Source of the DNA: a virus
Strand: one strand, 5' to 3'
Virus record (IMG/VR): IMGVR_UViG_3300046328_001165
Location: 1-64,000 of that record
DNA: 64,000 bases
Below are positions 50,201 to 58,027 of the stretch, one piece after another; the first letter of the stretch is position 1; each line of letters begins with the position of its first letter. The notes under the pieces are model-generated. The model did no database searches. It saw only the letters and a list, made by a program, of their open reading frames with translations, and was not told the DNA's origin. A program made the position numbers and the translations under genes.

Positions 50201-52999
50201 AGCTTACTAACAGGTAAGAATGAAATAGATAAAATCGACGCTCAACTTGAAGCGGAAAGGAAAGCATTTGAAGCGAGGAGGGCGATTAGAGAGCGAACTG
50301 CCAAGGATCAGCAGGAGCAAATTAGCCGCGATCGCCTTATAGCTGAGGCTCAGGTTGCTGCGGCAACTGGCGATCCTTCCAAGATTCAAGCCCTTCGAGA
50401 TCAACAGGCTCCAATACTTGATGAGAAACTATCTAAGTTAAATCAAGAGTTAAAGGCTGAGCAAGCCAAGAGAGACTCTTTGGACTCACTCAACAAGAGT
50501 GGATTGGGGACATCCGAAAGCGTCAAACAGTTTGACGCGGCTTCTACTTCCATTAGCAACCTTGAAAAGCAGATATCGGGTATTACCGAACAAAGAGGAA
50601 AAATTGACTCAGCCTTGAAGATAAGCACTGGCACTCAAAAAGAGCTGAATGATATCACAGCGCAACTAGGTGGAACCAGTAAAGCTCTTGCTAATGCTAG
50701 ATCTGAAAGGGATCGTTTCCAGAAGGCTGTTGAGAAGCCTTTGTTAAAAGCTAGATTCCTGTCTGTAGACGAAATTACGAGTGTAGGCAAAGAAGCTAGG
50801 AAGTCCGAGTTTGAGCCACCAACCGTGGAAGACACGGACAGAGTTGTAGAAAAACGCAGGGATGCTGCCGCAAAAAGGGTTGCGGAGTTAGAACTACAAG
50901 AAAGAACCCAGTCAGAACGTAAAACCCAACTCGAAGATATTGCTAAGAAGAACCCCGAAGCCGAAGCTCGTGGCAGGGCTACGATCGCCAGCCTCAAGAA
51001 GGCGGGAGATGATGCCACGGCTTTTGCTCTTGCTCAGAAAAAGGAGGAGGAGAGGAAATTTAACGAAGTCGCTCAGGTTGCGGCGGCGAACAGGGCTAAA
51101 GCTTTAGCCGAACAGGAGCTAAGAACCCTTGATGCTCGTATTAAGGAAACCCTCCAAGCCGAAAAAGTGGGTGAGACTCAGCGCCTCGCTCAGATTACTC
51201 AGCTTCGCAAATCAGGTATTAAACTTGAATCCGAAATCAAGCTTCAAGAAACCGCTGAACGCAAGCGCAGCATAGCTCTTGAGCTACAGCTTGAGCAGCA
51301 AAAGCAGAAGCAGATTGAGGATCTGGAAAAGAAGGGTATTGGCGTTAACCAAGAAACTCAGAACGCCAATCGAATCAAAGTTGCTGAACTGACCAAGACC
51401 CTCGCCGAAGCCGAACTCGCCGCGATTGAGGGGCTAGTTTCCGCAGTGCGCGATCGCCTTAATCTTGAGGCTCAAAAGTATGCAGCCACAATCGAGCAGC
51501 AAAACCTCAAGCTTGAGCGCCAAAAGCTGCTGTTTACCGCATTGGAAAAGGGACTTGAAAATCAAAGCCGTCTTTCCGAATCGACCAACAAGCTAGCTCA
51601 GTCAACGGTAGCTCTGCGCGAGTCTGAGCTTAATACCCTCAACAAGATCTTTGACCGCCAACAAGCCGCCATCCGAAAAGCGGGTGGTGAAGGTAACTTT
51701 GCCGACCTTGAACTCGAAGAGAAAAAGCTGATTCTTGCCGAAAAGTTGGCTGTACTCAAACTGAATTCCCTCAAGGAGCAGCAGAAATTTGAGGCTGAGT
51801 CCTTAGAGCGCGATATTCAGAAGCGTGATTTAGCGCTGGAACGAAAGAGGGTTGAGAATGAAATCGCGATCGAGAGGAAGAAGGTTGACATCGCGGCACA
51901 GGATGCTGTAATCAAATCTGCCGAGCTTGAGGTTAAACAGCGCCCTGAATCCGAGGAAGCCAAGTTAAAGCTAGCTCAGGCAAGGTTGGGACAAGACAAG
52001 AACCTTCTTGAACTTGGCGGTTTGCAGCAGGAAAAGGGCTTTATCGGCGACGAAGCTAGAGTCGGTGAACTTGTTAACAACAACGATCGCCGTAATCTCG
52101 CTATCAATCAAGAGGCTCAAACTAATAACGCGATCGGTGACGTTATCGGGGCAACGAGAGACCCTGCACTGCAAGAGCGGTTACAACAGGAGCAGCTTAC
52201 TCGCATATCCCAAAATACTGGGCAGGGCGCATTGACCAGTACCGATGTAAGCAATGCGGTAGCTTTGGCGAGTCAACCTATCAACATTCGTGGAGCCAGT
52301 TTCAAAAACCCTACATCTGCTTTGCTTGGACAGGTAGAGCAGGGCGGATTTACGGCGGCGAAGGTAGACAAACCAGAAAATACACCATTTGCCACCAGCT
52401 TTGAGGAGCTGGCTGCTAGGTATCCTGACAAGAGTATCGCGAGTAGCTTTGACGACTTAAATAAAAAATATCCTGTTCAGGTCAACTCTTTTGAGGAACT
52501 CAATAATAAGTTCAGTGGCAAGCCTGAGCCTGAACAGCCAATTGTTTCTTCGTTTGACAAGTTGACTACGCAGATAAACGAAGGCTTTTTCAAAGTACTG
52601 GTCGCCCCAGACATCAAGGTGAGAGACTTGACTTTGAGCTTAGAGGCTGAGTTTGAGAGGGTGTCAAAGAAAATCAGCGAGAATCCCGTCAAGCTAGAAA
52701 TCGACGAGAAGCGCTTAGAGCAGATTCGCGAAGAATACAAGAAGCCTTTAGCTGTGTTTGACGAAAGGCAGTTGGAACGGCTTGAGGGTATTGTTGGCGC
52801 TCTAGGCAAGGGCGAGGCTAATATCGCCAACTCAGGTATAGTTGGCGCTGCCGCAGGTGGAAACCTAACTATCAATGCACCAACAACAATTAATTCTCAG
52901 GGTGGTGGTGTCACGGATAGCGAAGTCAAGAAAGCTGTCAATGATTCACTAGACAGGATACTAAAGGGTGTTGGGCGCGTTACCAGCAACGTGAGGTAG
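44228..52999 (+). CDS. Tail tape measure protein (2923 aa)
   Basis: By far the largest gene and in the right place, after head-tail genes and before baseplate/fibre genes. The N-terminus (QQTNVVEILIQAKDQASKTI) is a standard tape-measure start. Hydrophobic segments cluster at about 850-1000 and 1060-1090 (GGLFITASIGAKVLSAGILG; FAVNSVLLGAGIGIGFIFFD), used in genome ejection. Four tandem 25-residue repeats lie at about 1386-1485. From about residue 1780 to 2640 long Lys/Glu/Gln-rich coiled coils occur. No lysozyme or peptidase motif is seen. It sets tail length; by the lambda ratio a tail near 0.45 micrometre is implied. Confidence 0.9.
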   Translation: MASQQTNVVEILIQAKDQASKTIGTLSDSLGTAGAAAQFAQGKITALGGALLTTSVSGIKSLGLLGSAIQSIRSSLDTPVGQTLIQQISLAADEALGKAAKLSTLVKEVSGVSKDFGSGFASRSSSSTIQLFDPSVTGKQLENVVIKTADTFSRSLEQKVRNSDLATAFESKLGVSIDSIASQLDSSLSETLLSGFVGKTLPSALDTALGSVFGVNLTSKIVQSIQAAGKSNLLGGAVGKLAQGSVSGAARELVIGELTPNLEGAQLAGAKLSNVFGKKVAQAVLGERTPASAEFKQIDEQLGGALGDVISRLGQRFPDVLGKSDLPIGKLLATKLRGLAEVTSKNELQAAGNLFVETAFSGLRGIRKDFLGDDLNAVFDLVIAPAFDAQKENLKKLIGIDSDTFSQGFLDPLKKASKNLAKGFDDSLEAGLGALGNGGAIAEYLGDVDEFLGGGITEALSLAGNKAASSFADGFRSAIFEEITGVIDNVDAFVLGNLEQVKQIPQKLTQPVGLVSLVADPLAGATEPLELFELLEAGAGKATNAIFEVSQRLTFLSFGFQALQGFVQNGPFDLLIGQNARLQEQLLATQASLVATNKILQNGVVISDPTAAIKALGPAVEGAIAKIRKDSLELVGVTSKDLVDLFQIVAGQASNIGANLDQSANIVTSTAAALGTLGIPLFQARQEITSIVQGTIDQNSLLAKNLNLNNEMVNKWKAQGTFVDELLKRLEAFRAGNKLASQTISGITSNITELFDEIGRKAGAKFLSPIVKELDNVYQFLAANQETISAQVEQLVSTLFVAFDKIVVLFKSLGDPIAKIFGGIPAYLTGSLVGAITAFSDAIVFTVNVLKPAISVFAEVFKLIAPLGGLFITASIGAKVLSAGILGLGQGFGFLAKLLPGLGELLFLVDKRSNSLFNQFLNLTSVLGNRGAAGFLTFAANLDKIPGAAGFATKQLQGLLGSLAPLSGFLVSLAPQVGGLGIKLAGLAQAFPALKNVFEKAFIGAPGALLVLSRVVGKSEIFGSLAPLIGDASKQLAKFTGIAGNAEKANSLLAKSLQLGGAAAREFAVNSVLLGAGIGIGFIFFDQLILKNKGLQKIIQDLIGTIRKFADTVGAVLGPVFKLIGDTILPLFTFGENSNPFQKIVGGLLIAIAVVKLFGGTITNVFKTVNVSIGTLGTGISETFTKIKRANDSLKEILGLASEEGKSKTFTSPVLEEDPKKRREARSALLKEALAAKKQESLALSSGEAEAARSKKNSLTQVAQSLVTGEAKISIPSAGIITQRDVTQAKLRVSEITKDIIRFSKEARQSATVDPVASSIATARREFAIAQANAVRAGIENQKLIAPLSQLLFEKPTALLFQLGASASEGFRSNLLKAGDAINNFALRGGFALLELENKIRSVPKVFNDIALKGGFALLSLENGLRNIPKSLDTITTKAGFALLSLENGLRNIPKTFDNIALRGGFALLEIEKGLRNIPTAFSGAIASVDQKIKSLFSGGAKRFDFGEALRDLDTRAGNFVDPDRAERLKTLEEIKSFNEKRKALIADAKTIDAGTGLSAEGFTAEKIGKEVQSVDANIQALSAKAEQLDIPVRKAAKGLVNSFKNVIAEIGPTLLLTALFAGITTYIGFIDEQSKIAADGAERLGNTLRESKAKLDILNKSQGRDALGELTKLTAERQRYVDAIKDPKVLNDDPTLKLYDRQIKKLQELRALQAKPVNAEGQIRQETDKEFESFDKKFISFLGGLTGTNVKESTNQVKIASENVNLAQSQAEGRELRSQLREQAALQEGLIKLEQRKNLLQGQGDSDGVAQIEIEIETQKESIAVRKSFLDTVIKGVETNKLDSQSKRDLLEDLKKLKVAYDPANLKIAPIDLPRIGGAIEQAASRYQAAVTALARSAGDPTLFKTKITELLETATALQDAGILRADEVAKNFIGIAANVSADRDQQIKAQQAITEAYQKESQKRIATIDAQQAKIQALLATGKISESEASLLTGKNEIDKIDAQLEAERKAFEARRAIRERTAKDQQEQISRDRLIAEAQVAAATGDPSKIQALRDQQAPILDEKLSKLNQELKAEQAKRDSLDSLNKSGLGTSESVKQFDAASTSISNLEKQISGITEQRGKIDSALKISTGTQKELNDITAQLGGTSKALANARSERDRFQKAVEKPLLKARFLSVDEITSVGKEARKSEFEPPTVEDTDRVVEKRRDAAAKRVAELELQERTQSERKTQLEDIAKKNPEAEARGRATIASLKKAGDDATAFALAQKKEEERKFNEVAQVAAANRAKALAEQELRTLDARIKETLQAEKVGETQRLAQITQLRKSGIKLESEIKLQETAERKRSIALELQLEQQKQKQIEDLEKKGIGVNQETQNANRIKVAELTKTLAEAELAAIEGLVSAVRDRLNLEAQKYAATIEQQNLKLERQKLLFTALEKGLENQSRLSESTNKLAQSTVALRESELNTLNKIFDRQQAAIRKAGGEGNFADLELEEKKLILAEKLAVLKLNSLKEQQKFEAESLERDIQKRDLALERKRVENEIAIERKKVDIAAQDAVIKSAELEVKQRPESEEAKLKLAQARLGQDKNLLELGGLQQEKGFIGDEARVGELVNNNDRRNLAINQEAQTNNAIGDVIGATRDPALQERLQQEQLTRISQNTGQGALTSTDVSNAVALASQPINIRGASFKNPTSALLGQVEQGGFTAAKVDKPENTPFATSFEELAARYPDKSIASSFDDLNKKYPVQVNSFEELNNKFSGKPEPEQPIVSSFDKLTTQINEGFFKVLVAPDIKVRDLTLSLEAEFERVSKKISENPVKLEIDEKRLEQIREEYKKPLAVFDERQLERLEGIVGALGKGEANIANSGIVGAAAGGNLTINAPTTINSQGGGVTDSEVKKAVNDSLDRILKGVGRVTSNVR
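48383..48682 (+). repeat. Four tandem 75-bp repeats within the tape measure gene
   Basis: Each codes for 25 residues of the type (A/T)(L/T)(K/R)GGFALL(S/E)LENGLRNIPK followed by five variable residues. Units 2 and 3 share most positions; units 1 and 4 are more diverged. They look like amphipathic helical pairs. Confidence 0.75.
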
Positions 53000-53030
53000 G
53001 GGGCGATTCCTGATTTCGCAACAATCAAAC

Positions 53031-53076
53031 ATCAAAAAGGCGATTGCACCTTAAATAAAGCGATCGCCTTTTTGGT
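53031..53076 (+). terminator. Terminator after the tape measure gene, HIP1-bearing stem
   Basis: Arms 53031-53047 and 53060-53076 pair over 17 positions (two wobble pairs), loop of 12 bases, with a T5 run inside the right arm. The right arm includes a HIP1 octamer. ATG of the next gene follows at 53083. Confidence 0.65.
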
Positions 53077-53082
53077 GCGCCA

Positions 53083-54534
53083 ATGATATCCCTCCTGCAA
53101 TTCGACAACTTCGCGATCGCGCCAGATGGTATTCAGTTTGGCGAGGCGGAGTCAAGGGAATTTACCAAACAAGGCGAAACCAATCTTCAGAAGTTCAGGG
53201 CTTACCGCCCAAATATCGGAATAACCATTACTGGGGTTACGGATTCTGATGTTGTCTTTTATCAGTCCGCAGTAGAGGCGGGTTCTGATTTCCGTGAGAT
53301 CATTTCTTATGGCGGTCGCGGCTTGACGGGTTGCCGCTTAATCTCGGCAGAGGTATCAAATATATTGCAAGTTGGCGACATCCAATTAGTTGATACTCTT
53401 AGACTTCTTTACGAGAGCAATACATGGACGCATGGGGTCGCTTTTGAAAGGTTTAAGGGCTTTGTTGTTGACTTGGATGGTATTCAGTTCGGCGATGGCG
53501 ATTCAATTAGTGTTCAATACGCGGATTCGGGCGTGGTTCGTACCGCTATTGTTAAACGTCGAAAAGTGGGAATCACTTTAAAAGGTACTTCTCCATCCGA
53601 CTATCAGACATTCCTCAGCTTGCTTAACAGCGATCTGCTAAACCCCCTGACCGAGGATATTACTCTGGGTGGTATCACCTTAAACGATGCAGTATTAACG
53701 TCGGTAACGCCAACCGCATCAATTACCACAGGTTTAGGAGAGATTAGTGACTCATTGGTGCTTGAATACGAGACTAGGAATTATGATGTCCCATTCTCTC
53801 AGGGGACTTTCGATGGCTTCCCGATCGCGAATATTAATGTTAGCGCTGACACAAAGATATTTGTAATCAATCAGTCGGGTTCAGGGCGGCGAGATGTTCC
53901 GACATTTAAGCGGAAGATATCTTTCTCAGTCATTGGTACTCCAGCGGAGTATGCGGTTGGCTATATAAGCAAGGTTGAAAATGTTGCCGACGCGCTCAAT
54001 CCTGAGATTATCTCGCTGACAGTTGCGGGTTACACGATTGCTTCAGCGATTCTTGTTAATGTCACCCCGTCGGAGACTGTGGCCGTAGGTGGAAGGGAGA
54101 TACGGGCATCAACGCAGCTAGAGTTTATTAGTAGGTACTGGTCTTACGATCTGACTGGCGAAGGAGAAGCCAATTTCTTTGATGGATATGAAGTTGACTC
54201 GTTTTCGCTTAACGATGTTGACGGTCAACAGGTTTTACTTAATCGCAACGGTGTTCAGTCGCAGGTCGCCATAGCTCGCCAGTCTGCAACTATAGGGCTG
54301 GCAGGTGTTAAGGTTAGCGATGTTGTTTTGTGGAGATCCGCAGCCGCTGCATCGAGGAGAAATCTAGTTAATGGCTCTTCCCCTGACCTGAGATCTGTGG
54401 GTTTACTTGGGGTAGCACTGGATAGCTGCTACCTTATTAGCGCCGTGCCTTCGGGTAAAGAATACCTTGTTGGGACGGAGAAGCTCGTTGACTCAATAAC
54501 CCTGATCTACGAAACTCTTGAATGGAACTACTAA
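53083..54534 (+). CDS. Tail protein built of four tandem about 120-residue domains (483 aa)
   Basis: The same layout occurs four times, starting near residues 1, 120, 240 and 362: F...(A/V)(V/I)..DGIQFG.., then a KR(R/K) or ARQ strand with (I/V)G(I/L).(I/L)(K/T)G, then (L/Y)S..... and (L/Y)GG(V/I)... ending V.VG....(D/A)(S/T)L.L.YE....(W/Y). Examples are DGIQFGEAESREF and DGIQFGDGDSISV in the first two. The C-terminal strand LVDSITLIYETLEWNY closes the last. Such repeats are typical of distal tail or baseplate discs. The gene starts after a terminator and ends at a copy of the 14-bp motif. Confidence 0.6.
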   Translation: MISLLQFDNFAIAPDGIQFGEAESREFTKQGETNLQKFRAYRPNIGITITGVTDSDVVFYQSAVEAGSDFREIISYGGRGLTGCRLISAEVSNILQVGDIQLVDTLRLLYESNTWTHGVAFERFKGFVVDLDGIQFGDGDSISVQYADSGVVRTAIVKRRKVGITLKGTSPSDYQTFLSLLNSDLLNPLTEDITLGGITLNDAVLTSVTPTASITTGLGEISDSLVLEYETRNYDVPFSQGTFDGFPIANINVSADTKIFVINQSGSGRRDVPTFKRKISFSVIGTPAEYAVGYISKVENVADALNPEIISLTVAGYTIASAILVNVTPSETVAVGGREIRASTQLEFISRYWSYDLTGEGEANFFDGYEVDSFSLNDVDGQQVLLNRNGVQSQVAIARQSATIGLAGVKVSDVVLWRSAAAASRRNLVNGSSPDLRSVGLLGVALDSCYLISAVPSGKEYLVGTEKLVDSITLIYETLEWNY

Positions 54535-54548
54535 ATTCAGATCGGAAT
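54535..54548 (-). repeat. Copy 6 of the motif, reverse orientation, abutting a start codon
   Basis: Reads ATTCAGATCGGAAT on the + strand, directly after the stop of the four-domain gene and followed by C and ATG of the next gene. Confidence 0.85.
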
Positions 54549-54549
54549 C

Positions 54550-55401
54550 ATGTTTAAGTTAACCTCCAACGATCTCCCTGCCATCGCGCTGCCTAGCCTG
54601 TCACAGCCTAGCGCTAGTTTTACACGGCTGTGGAACGGAGCATCTCGAAGCATGGCTCCAATTGCTAATTGCGACTATCTTGCCCTTTACGCAAACGCGG
54701 TTGGATTGCAGCCAGTCGTTTACCATGCGATCTCACCTATTTATTCAGGTGTTCACTACCGATACGCTTTCCCATTCACAGCCTCACTTGTATCCGTAAC
54801 GGGATCTAGCGAGGTGGAGCCAAGGTTGGCTACACCTTATTCGTTTTGGCTGAACACCGACTCAAACACCGTCCATATATATCGACCTAGAAAAGGGGAG
54901 ATCATAGAATTGGATATACTGGTGTCGGCAACCGCGATCGCTACAAACACTGCAAACGTATATCGCATTGACACATCGACATGGGGGGCTTTTACCAGCC
55001 CCGACCCGATCTCTGTGGATGGTATCCTCTTCCCCTATTCAGCCATTCTTGGGGTTGCAGGAACTTATGGTATCGAAGCTGGGGCGATATTCGTTTATTC
55101 GACCGCACCATTCCCCAATGGTGCTACATTGCTCCATCTACAGCAAGATCTGGAACTGGAGCCCGTAGCTGCGATCGCCACTTACGAACTGACCAACTTT
55201 GCGCTGGTCTGCGATTTTGCGGGACGCACATATTTTAGAGCCGCAGATTTACAATCTCCTGAAATCTACGAATTTCTTTCTGACGATGAAAGGTATGTTT
55301 CGCTGTATATGCCAATCTCGTCGCTTACAGCAATTCAGATTGAGCCGCTCAAGCCCGTGGGTGGTATACAGGCAGTGGGCAGTATTACCTACAACTCCTA
55401 A
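54550..55401 (+). CDS. Tail tip/baseplate protein (283 aa)
   Basis: Unrecognised beta-rich protein (FTRLWNGASRSMAPIANCDY, SGVHYRYAFPFTASLVSVTG, RPRKGEIIELDILVSATAIA). It has no membrane segment. Its position between the four-domain protein and the large hub-like protein suggests a baseplate component. The start lacks a Shine-Dalgarno sequence; the 14-bp motif sits there instead. Confidence 0.6.
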   Translation: MFKLTSNDLPAIALPSLSQPSASFTRLWNGASRSMAPIANCDYLALYANAVGLQPVVYHAISPIYSGVHYRYAFPFTASLVSVTGSSEVEPRLATPYSFWLNTDSNTVHIYRPRKGEIIELDILVSATAIATNTANVYRIDTSTWGAFTSPDPISVDGILFPYSAILGVAGTYGIEAGAIFVYSTAPFPNGATLLHLQQDLELEPVAAIATYELTNFALVCDFAGRTYFRAADLQSPEIYEFLSDDERYVSLYMPISSLTAIQIEPLKPVGGIQAVGSITYNS

Positions 55402-55416
55402 TAAACACCCAAAAAT

Positions 55417-57867
55417 ATGTCAACAGTCACCCAAAAACTATCAAATTACCCTTTATTGCCCTACCCTTTGCAGGTGGGCAATTTGCAATGGTCAGAGAAA
55501 CTAGAAGACTACCCATCGGGCGAGATTCTATATAAGGGGAATACCTTGGAAGTCGCCAACGCGATCGCCGCAGCATACCCAGATCTCAAGGTCGTAACTA
55601 TCGAAGGTATCGGCTTTGTAGTTGCCCCTGCTGGCGTATCGGTCAAGAGATCTCGTTTTGGTCGAGGTGATATTGAAACTTATGATGTAACTGTGCAGCT
55701 AGAATCAAAGTGGAAAGCTAAGTGTCAGCGCAAGATCGGTATCGCTCCATTCTTACAAAGAGATGCATTCTCGAAGTTCAAATATGCATCTAGTGTCAGT
55801 GTTAGCGCGATCGCCTCTTTCTTGGGTATCTCGTATATTGGACCAGCCATTTTCTACTCACCTGAACAAATCGAAACGACTTTTGAAGAAATACTGAGGA
55901 CTAATTGCAGGAGGCTTGGGTGTTTTATTAGCTTTTCAAACCCTCAAGCAGTTAAATTGGTAGCGATCGATGGTGTCGGAGATTATGCATTTCCAAATTC
56001 GGTAGTGATCGATAGTGGCAGTAGTAAAAGAGATCCTGTCCTGCCGATCATTGATAATGTCCTTGTAACAGGTAAATTTTCTAGAGATCCTTTCGATGAG
56101 CAGGATGCCTTATTACTGCCATTGGAACCAGTTCGGGAAGTGATTAAACAGGGTGAAGATGCTAGCAGGTTAACCGAAAAGGAAAGCTACGGAACGCTGA
56201 CCAATCTGGACTTAAATTTTGACGTATCTGGACCAAAAAAAGTCTACACAGAGACAACTTTTATCGACAATATCGTTGTTAAGGAGATTAGTAAAACTTA
56301 CGGGTTTGCGTACAGAGGTATTGATATTGCAGTCTTTGGCAATATTCAGGGCGTGAATACGATTATCAAGTTAAACGGTTCCCCTCAACTTTATTGGACG
56401 CAAGTTGAGGAACAGATTACAGACTACAACTATGAATCGATAACTTCTGACTTTAATGTGATTGCCACTTATGAAGGTCGGACAGTCTCTATCTATGTAA
56501 ATCCAGACTCCGTAAATATCCTGTCGGTAAATGGCAACCAAGTTTTTTTAAAAAATGCCAAATACCTTTTAGGCACTAAAACGTCTGGATGGAAACTTGT
56601 ACGCCTCCAAAAAGAAGAGACAAAGCCTTTGGGGTCTTGGGTCAAAGCCCCTCCAGCGGTAAGTGCTCAGACGTATCAAACGCTAAGATATGGGGCTGAA
56701 CTTTGTCGGTTCAACAAGGTTGAAATAAGAGGCAGCTCTGGTGTTGAGGTTGAACCGCTAAGAAAACTTTATGGGAAATCTACGCCAATACCTTTCACTT
56801 TAGAGGTCAAAAAATACACCGATCTTGATCCAAGTACGATTACAAGGGCGGGAATTCCAGCAAGACTTATAGAGCGTAATGGCGTTATGGTCGTTGACCC
56901 TGAGTATGTCGTGGGGATAGTTAGCGCAAATGTTTCTGATTCAGAACCGTACTGGCTAAAATCGGAGTCGAGTTTTAGATCGGCGTTTACTTACGGCAAG
57001 AGCCCGAAATACAACCCCTACCTCCCAGACAACACACAAAAGCTGCGGAAAGCTGGCGATGTTAGCCCTGAATATATCTTTGCAGGGGACGAAAGCTACA
57101 CCAGCGCGGTTCGCAGGGTTTTTGTTGATTCCAAAGACCAGAATATTACGGGTAAATCCTCTTCGGAGCCTTTTGATTACGCCGAGCTTTACGAAGAAGT
57201 CCTGCTGAACGACACAGCTCAGGGACCCAATTTCTTGGAAGCAGCAAGTGAAGCGACCAAGGAAATAAAAAGAGGTAAACCCCCGATCGCTCAGGTTCAG
57301 CTCAAGCGTTGGGGGACAGCCAAGGAAAAAGCCCGAATTGCCAGCCCAAACAGTGTTCGTCGCTACACTTATGCAAAATACTACGCAACATCGGATTTGC
57401 TGACCACATTCCCTGCGGATATTATTTTGAGGTACACCGACAGCGATGTGATCGATCTCCCTTACGCCAACACCGTGCAAGAAGCTCAAAAGACTCTGGA
57501 AACTGATTTGCGGGTAGCTGGCATGAATAATGCGATCGCTGCAAAGAAATTGGCATGGTATTACCCAAATATCCGCGTGGGCGATCGCGTTACGTTTAGC
57601 GAAGGTCGGCTACGAGCTATTTCAGTGTCGAACAACCTTGAGTATAGGGGCTTGCAAAATGGGGCGTTGATGGTTGTTTCTGAGGGTACGCAGGTAGAAT
57701 GTGGGTATGACAAAGCCCGATCTGTTACGATAAAACAGGCGACCTACAGCCGTAACCTTGACAGCGAGATCGCCCCTGATGTCAGAATCAAGGGTAACGA
57801 CAGCATATCGGCTGGCGAGTTTGTCTACAACACTTCTAGGAGGAGGGACTTCAATGCCAAGCGATAA
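55417..57867 (+). CDS. Large baseplate hub-like protein (816 aa)
   Basis: Multidomain beta-rich protein. The N-terminus has LPYPLQVGNLQWSEKLEDYP and a helical patch AISFLGI-like (SVSAIASFLGISYIGPAIFY) that is common in tail-hub proteins, where strands alternate with a lysM-like segment. Later regions are Tyr/Arg-rich (YAKYYATSDLLTTFPADIIL) with a final domain ending YNTSRRRDFNAKR. It likely forms the central hub or arm contact at the tail end. No peptidase or lysozyme signature. Confidence 0.6.
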   Translation: MSTVTQKLSNYPLLPYPLQVGNLQWSEKLEDYPSGEILYKGNTLEVANAIAAAYPDLKVVTIEGIGFVVAPAGVSVKRSRFGRGDIETYDVTVQLESKWKAKCQRKIGIAPFLQRDAFSKFKYASSVSVSAIASFLGISYIGPAIFYSPEQIETTFEEILRTNCRRLGCFISFSNPQAVKLVAIDGVGDYAFPNSVVIDSGSSKRDPVLPIIDNVLVTGKFSRDPFDEQDALLLPLEPVREVIKQGEDASRLTEKESYGTLTNLDLNFDVSGPKKVYTETTFIDNIVVKEISKTYGFAYRGIDIAVFGNIQGVNTIIKLNGSPQLYWTQVEEQITDYNYESITSDFNVIATYEGRTVSIYVNPDSVNILSVNGNQVFLKNAKYLLGTKTSGWKLVRLQKEETKPLGSWVKAPPAVSAQTYQTLRYGAELCRFNKVEIRGSSGVEVEPLRKLYGKSTPIPFTLEVKKYTDLDPSTITRAGIPARLIERNGVMVVDPEYVVGIVSANVSDSEPYWLKSESSFRSAFTYGKSPKYNPYLPDNTQKLRKAGDVSPEYIFAGDESYTSAVRRVFVDSKDQNITGKSSSEPFDYAELYEEVLLNDTAQGPNFLEAASEATKEIKRGKPPIAQVQLKRWGTAKEKARIASPNSVRRYTYAKYYATSDLLTTFPADIILRYTDSDVIDLPYANTVQEAQKTLETDLRVAGMNNAIAAKKLAWYYPNIRVGDRVTFSEGRLRAISVSNNLEYRGLQNGALMVVSEGTQVECGYDKARSVTIKQATYSRNLDSEIAPDVRIKGNDSISAGEFVYNTSRRRDFNAKR

Positions 57868-58027
57868 CGATATTGTCCAGAGATTTACTGAAATAATCAA
57901 GCAAGCCTCCCCAAGCGTCACAAGATCGCCGTCTGGTATATCTATAACCCAAGGCGAGCAAACTTACGAGATTCCCTTTAGGATTGATGCCACATCCGTA
58001 GCTAAAGTGGTCTTACTAAAAAAATGA
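57854..58027 (+). CDS. Small protein (57 aa) between baseplate genes
   Basis: ATG 57854 has a strong AGGAGGAGG nine bases upstream, overlapping the end of the hub gene. MPSDNDIVQRFTEIIKQASP is helical; the second half is a beta hairpin (SGISITQGEQTYEIPFRI). It ends ATGA with the next gene. A small baseplate chaperone or plug is possible; function unknown. Confidence 0.6.
   Translation: MPSDNDIVQRFTEIIKQASPSVTRSPSGISITQGEQTYEIPFRIDATSVAKVVLLKK

Noticed and set aside
44228-52999. Peptidoglycan hydrolase domain in the tape measure
   Set aside because: No lysozyme, peptidase or LysM-type motif was found in the sequence read-through.
54535-54548. AGATCGGAA in the recurrent motif resembles the start of a sequencing adapter
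   Set aside because: The match stops after nine bases, at AGATCGGAAT, not the adapter's AGATCGGAAG followed by AGC, and copies are embedded in unique gene contexts; contamination is unlikely.
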